Shown piece by piece: positions 4,824 to 6,452 of a stretch of DNA of 6,452 nt. The stretch's first letter is position 1; each line of letters starts with the position of its first letter. Position numbers and translations under genes: made by a program. Source of the stretch: an uncultured Porphyromonadaceae bacterium. Lineage in GTDB: Bacteria > Bacteroidota > Bacteroidia > Bacteroidales > Muribaculaceae. Where the stretch lies: contig CAMWUX010000072.1 in NCBI GenBank assembly GCA_947177605.1, positions 1-6,452 of the forward strand, written 5' to 3'. Below the pieces are notes generated by a model. It was not told the DNA's origin, did not search any database, and saw nothing but the letters and a program-made list of their open reading frames with translations.

Positions 4824-5417
4824 GTAGTGATCCCACATGATACAGGAGCCTATGTAGGTCAGTATATTGAAGATAATGGCCAGCACTATACCTGCGCCTA
4901 TAGTCACGATCATGGCTAAAGCAATGTATCCTGGTTTTTTATGCGCGTGAAGCATATATATAACTATCCATAGGCCAATCATGAAAGGGAGTGCATAAGC
5001 GTAGGCACATGCAGCGACGGTTAGTGGTGAGAGCGCGCGTATGGTGCATGATGTACAGGCTGAGCTCGGGTGAAAGTTGACGATCTCATCTACCATCGTG
5101 CTCGCTACGAAAAGCAGTACCAAAGAAACCAGCATCCACACCACCACTTTACCGATATTCCATGATCCATAGAAGTAGCAGTAAGCGATTACGATGGTGC
5201 ACCATATATAGTAGATGGCTCCAACCTCCTCCATAAAATGGAAGTTGGTGTATCCTTCCGATAGTTCGTATTGGGTATCGTAATAGTAATCGTAGTACAT
5301 TCCTTTAGAGTAGAGCGCAAAAGCGAATGCTGTGATTGCAAATGCAATCAGTATGGAGCTTATGCCGATGATGTCGTATTTGCGTTCGAAAAGAATGCCG
5401 ATAAGTCGATCGTACAT
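4806..5417 (-). CDS. Small polytopic membrane protein downstream of a glycosyltransferase, function unknown
   Basis: This 203-residue protein has about five likely membrane segments, near residues 16-37, 65-84, 88-107, 131-157 and 164-192. Between the first two lies an aromatic, acidic loop rich in tyrosine (YYDYYYDTQY at 41-50). Between the third and fourth is a short loop with a CTSC pair (121-124) that could form a disulfide or bind metal. No family is recognised. It starts at the ATG at 5417-5415, only 5 bp after the glycosyltransferase stop, so the two are probably one transcript and the protein may act in the same envelope-glycan process; that is inference. Its last five codons and stop overlap the 3' end of the convergent esterase gene by 18 bp, with no terminator hairpin visible between them. 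Confidence 0.85.
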   Translation of the reverse strand: MYDRLIGILFERKYDIIGISSILIAFAITAFAFALYSKGMYYDYYYDTQYELSEGYTNFHFMEEVGAIYYIWCTIVIAYCYFYGSWNIGKVVVWMLVSLVLLFVASTMVDEIVNFHPSSACTSCTIRALSPLTVAACAYAYALPFMIGLWIVIYMLHAHKKPGYIALAMIVTIGAGIVLAIIFNILTYIGSCIMWDHYLIPKY

Positions 5418-5422
5418 TATGT

Positions 5423-6452
5423 CTATTTGGAATAAGTGAAGTTGTCGCGGCGCTGACGGCGTCCGCGGATCTTATGGCGTAGGGTGCGCAGCGGACGCAT
5501 AAAGCTGAGCCAAGGCACAGTCCAGAAAAGCGGGCGCAGTTCGAGCGCCCGGGCGCATTTGCGATACATAATCTGATGCGTGATGCCGAATGCGAGGCCG
5601 ATGACAAATATTCCGGCAGCTACCACGAGAGATGGCAGCGCGAGTACAGAAGCCGCTACCGCACAGCCAAGCGATACCCACCAGGCCCATGACGATAAAG
5701 CTCCCGTCAGGTAGGGAGCGCGCGGCAGGTAATGAGCCGTGAAGTCGCGTCGGCAGCGCAGAGAGTCATGACACCACGCCGGATTATGCTCATCAGCGCG
5801 CACGCGTCCCTCATGGCTGAGTTCTACGGCAGTATTGGTAGGTGTGGCTATCTCGTGGATGAAGATGTCATCATCGCCGTAGTTGAAGTTGAGCGTACGT
5901 GAGAATCCCTTGTGATCGAAGAATATACGGCGACGGTAGGCCAGATTGTAGCCCATACCCATATAAGTATGGTGATGGATGGCCGCAGAGAGATAGCGGG
6001 CATTGGCCCATAGGTCGTCGAATGCGCGTTGGCGTCGGCGTGAGTCGGTATCGGGCTTGTCCTCACCCCACGGACGAGCATAGCCAATCACTATATCCTT
6101 ATGATAATCGGCCAGATGCGACGTCATTCGCTGAAGCCAATAGGGCGACTCTATGCGGCAGTTGCCGCTCGTGAATACCACCACATCGTAGCGGGCCGCC
6201 TTGATACCGAGCGTGATACACAGCTTGCGTCGCGATAGACTGCGGGAGCGCTCCGGCGCGAAAGTCATATATAGATTGGGATACTCCATCTCAAGCTGAG
6301 CCACTATCGTAGCCGTCTCGTCATTGGCAAAATCATTGACCACGATCACCTCCATCGGCGACGGATAGTCCTGTTCGAGAATCTGAGGCAACAGAGTGCA
6401 GAGATTGCGGGCGTCCCCCCGGGTGTGCACCACCACCGATACCGGCGGGAAT
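5423..6452 (-). CDS. Family 2 glycosyltransferase with C-terminal membrane anchor, 5' end beyond the window
   Basis: The frame is open to the right edge. Before a GTG at 6436 that could be mistaken for a start come in-frame codons reading FPPVS, so the usual GT2 opening PPVSVVV is intact and the true start lies outside. About 342 codons are present. Numbering from the first full codon, features are PPVSVVVHTR (2-11), EVIVVNDFANDE (34-45), a position where GT2 enzymes usually read DADC but this one has SGNC (95-98), WL (105-106), GMGYNLAYRR (165-174) and NYGDDDIF (190-197). Two hydrophobic segments follow (about 255-295), then a basic tail. This resembles inner-membrane GT2 enzymes that transfer sugars from nucleotide donors in envelope polysaccharide assembly. 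The missing DXD may alter metal or donor binding. A membrane protein gene follows 5 bp downstream. Confidence 0.92.
   Translation of the reverse strand, partial: FPPVSVVVHTRGDARNLCTLLPQILEQDYPSPMEVIVVNDFANDETATIVAQLEMEYPNLYMTFAPERSRSLSRRKLCITLGIKAARYDVVVFTSGNCRIESPYWLQRMTSHLADYHKDIVIGYARPWGEDKPDTDSRRRQRAFDDLWANARYLSAAIHHHTYMGMGYNLAYRRRIFFDHKGFSRTLNFNYGDDDIFIHEIATPTNTAVELSHEGRVRADEHNPAWCHDSLRCRRDFTAHYLPRAPYLTGALSSWAWWVSLGCAVAASVLALPSLVVAAGIFVIGLAFGITHQIMYRKCARALELRPLFWTVPWLSFMRPLRTLRHKIRGRRQRRDNFTYSK

Noticed and set aside
6434..6436. GTG start for the glycosyltransferase
   Set aside because: This codon is an internal valine of the PPVSVVV strand; the frame stays open to the window edge, so the true start is outside.

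Overview
The window looks like a chromosomal segment of a Bacteroidales bacterium, possibly Muribaculaceae-like. The family-level guess is inference. The order rests on several promoter matches to the Bacteroidetes pattern (TTTG, about 20 bp, TAnnTTTG), the lack of Shine-Dalgarno sequences before the genes, and small lipoproteins with DSL-rich linkers. No mobile element, CRISPR array, tRNA or rRNA was seen.

Layout from left to right. (1) Positions 1-594 (-) hold the first 198 codons of a multi-pass membrane protein that runs off the left edge. (2) Positions 595-959 have no gene. They hold two candidate promoters reading into that membrane protein, a 14-bp perfect inverted repeat (675-688 / 849-862) that brackets both promoters, and the intrinsic terminator of the next operon. 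(3) Positions 960-3847 (-) hold a compact five-gene array, in transcription order: MTA/SAH nucleosidase (mtnN), LuxS, an AlbA_2/Schlafen-type ATP-binding protein, and two lipoproteins. Three of its four junctions are 4-nt start/stop overlaps (ATGA, ATGA, GTGA). (4) A divergent control region (3848-4016) carries a good promoter for mtnN with a 14-bp palindrome on its -7 box. (5) Positions 4017-4823 (+) encode a lipoprotein-like esterase of the esterase D type, the only plus-strand gene. (6) Positions 4806-6452 (-) hold a family 2 glycosyltransferase cut by the right edge, followed 5 bp later by a small membrane protein whose 3' end overlaps the esterase gene by 18 bp.

How the genes work together. 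MtnN and LuxS are consecutive steps of the activated methyl cycle: SAH to S-ribosylhomocysteine, then to homocysteine plus the AI-2 precursor DPD. The AlbA_2 protein and the two lipoproteins are tied to them by spacing only, so their link to AI-2 or methyl recycling is inference. The two lipoproteins share a roughly 65-residue helical module, present twice in one and once in the other, that I do not recognise as a named family. The glycosyltransferase and its membrane partner look like an envelope-glycan pair, but the usual DXD position of the enzyme reads S-G-N.

The signals most worth checking are the inverted-repeat-flanked promoter segment (possible phase-variable switch or paired operators), the shared lipoprotein module, and the DXD-less glycosyltransferase.
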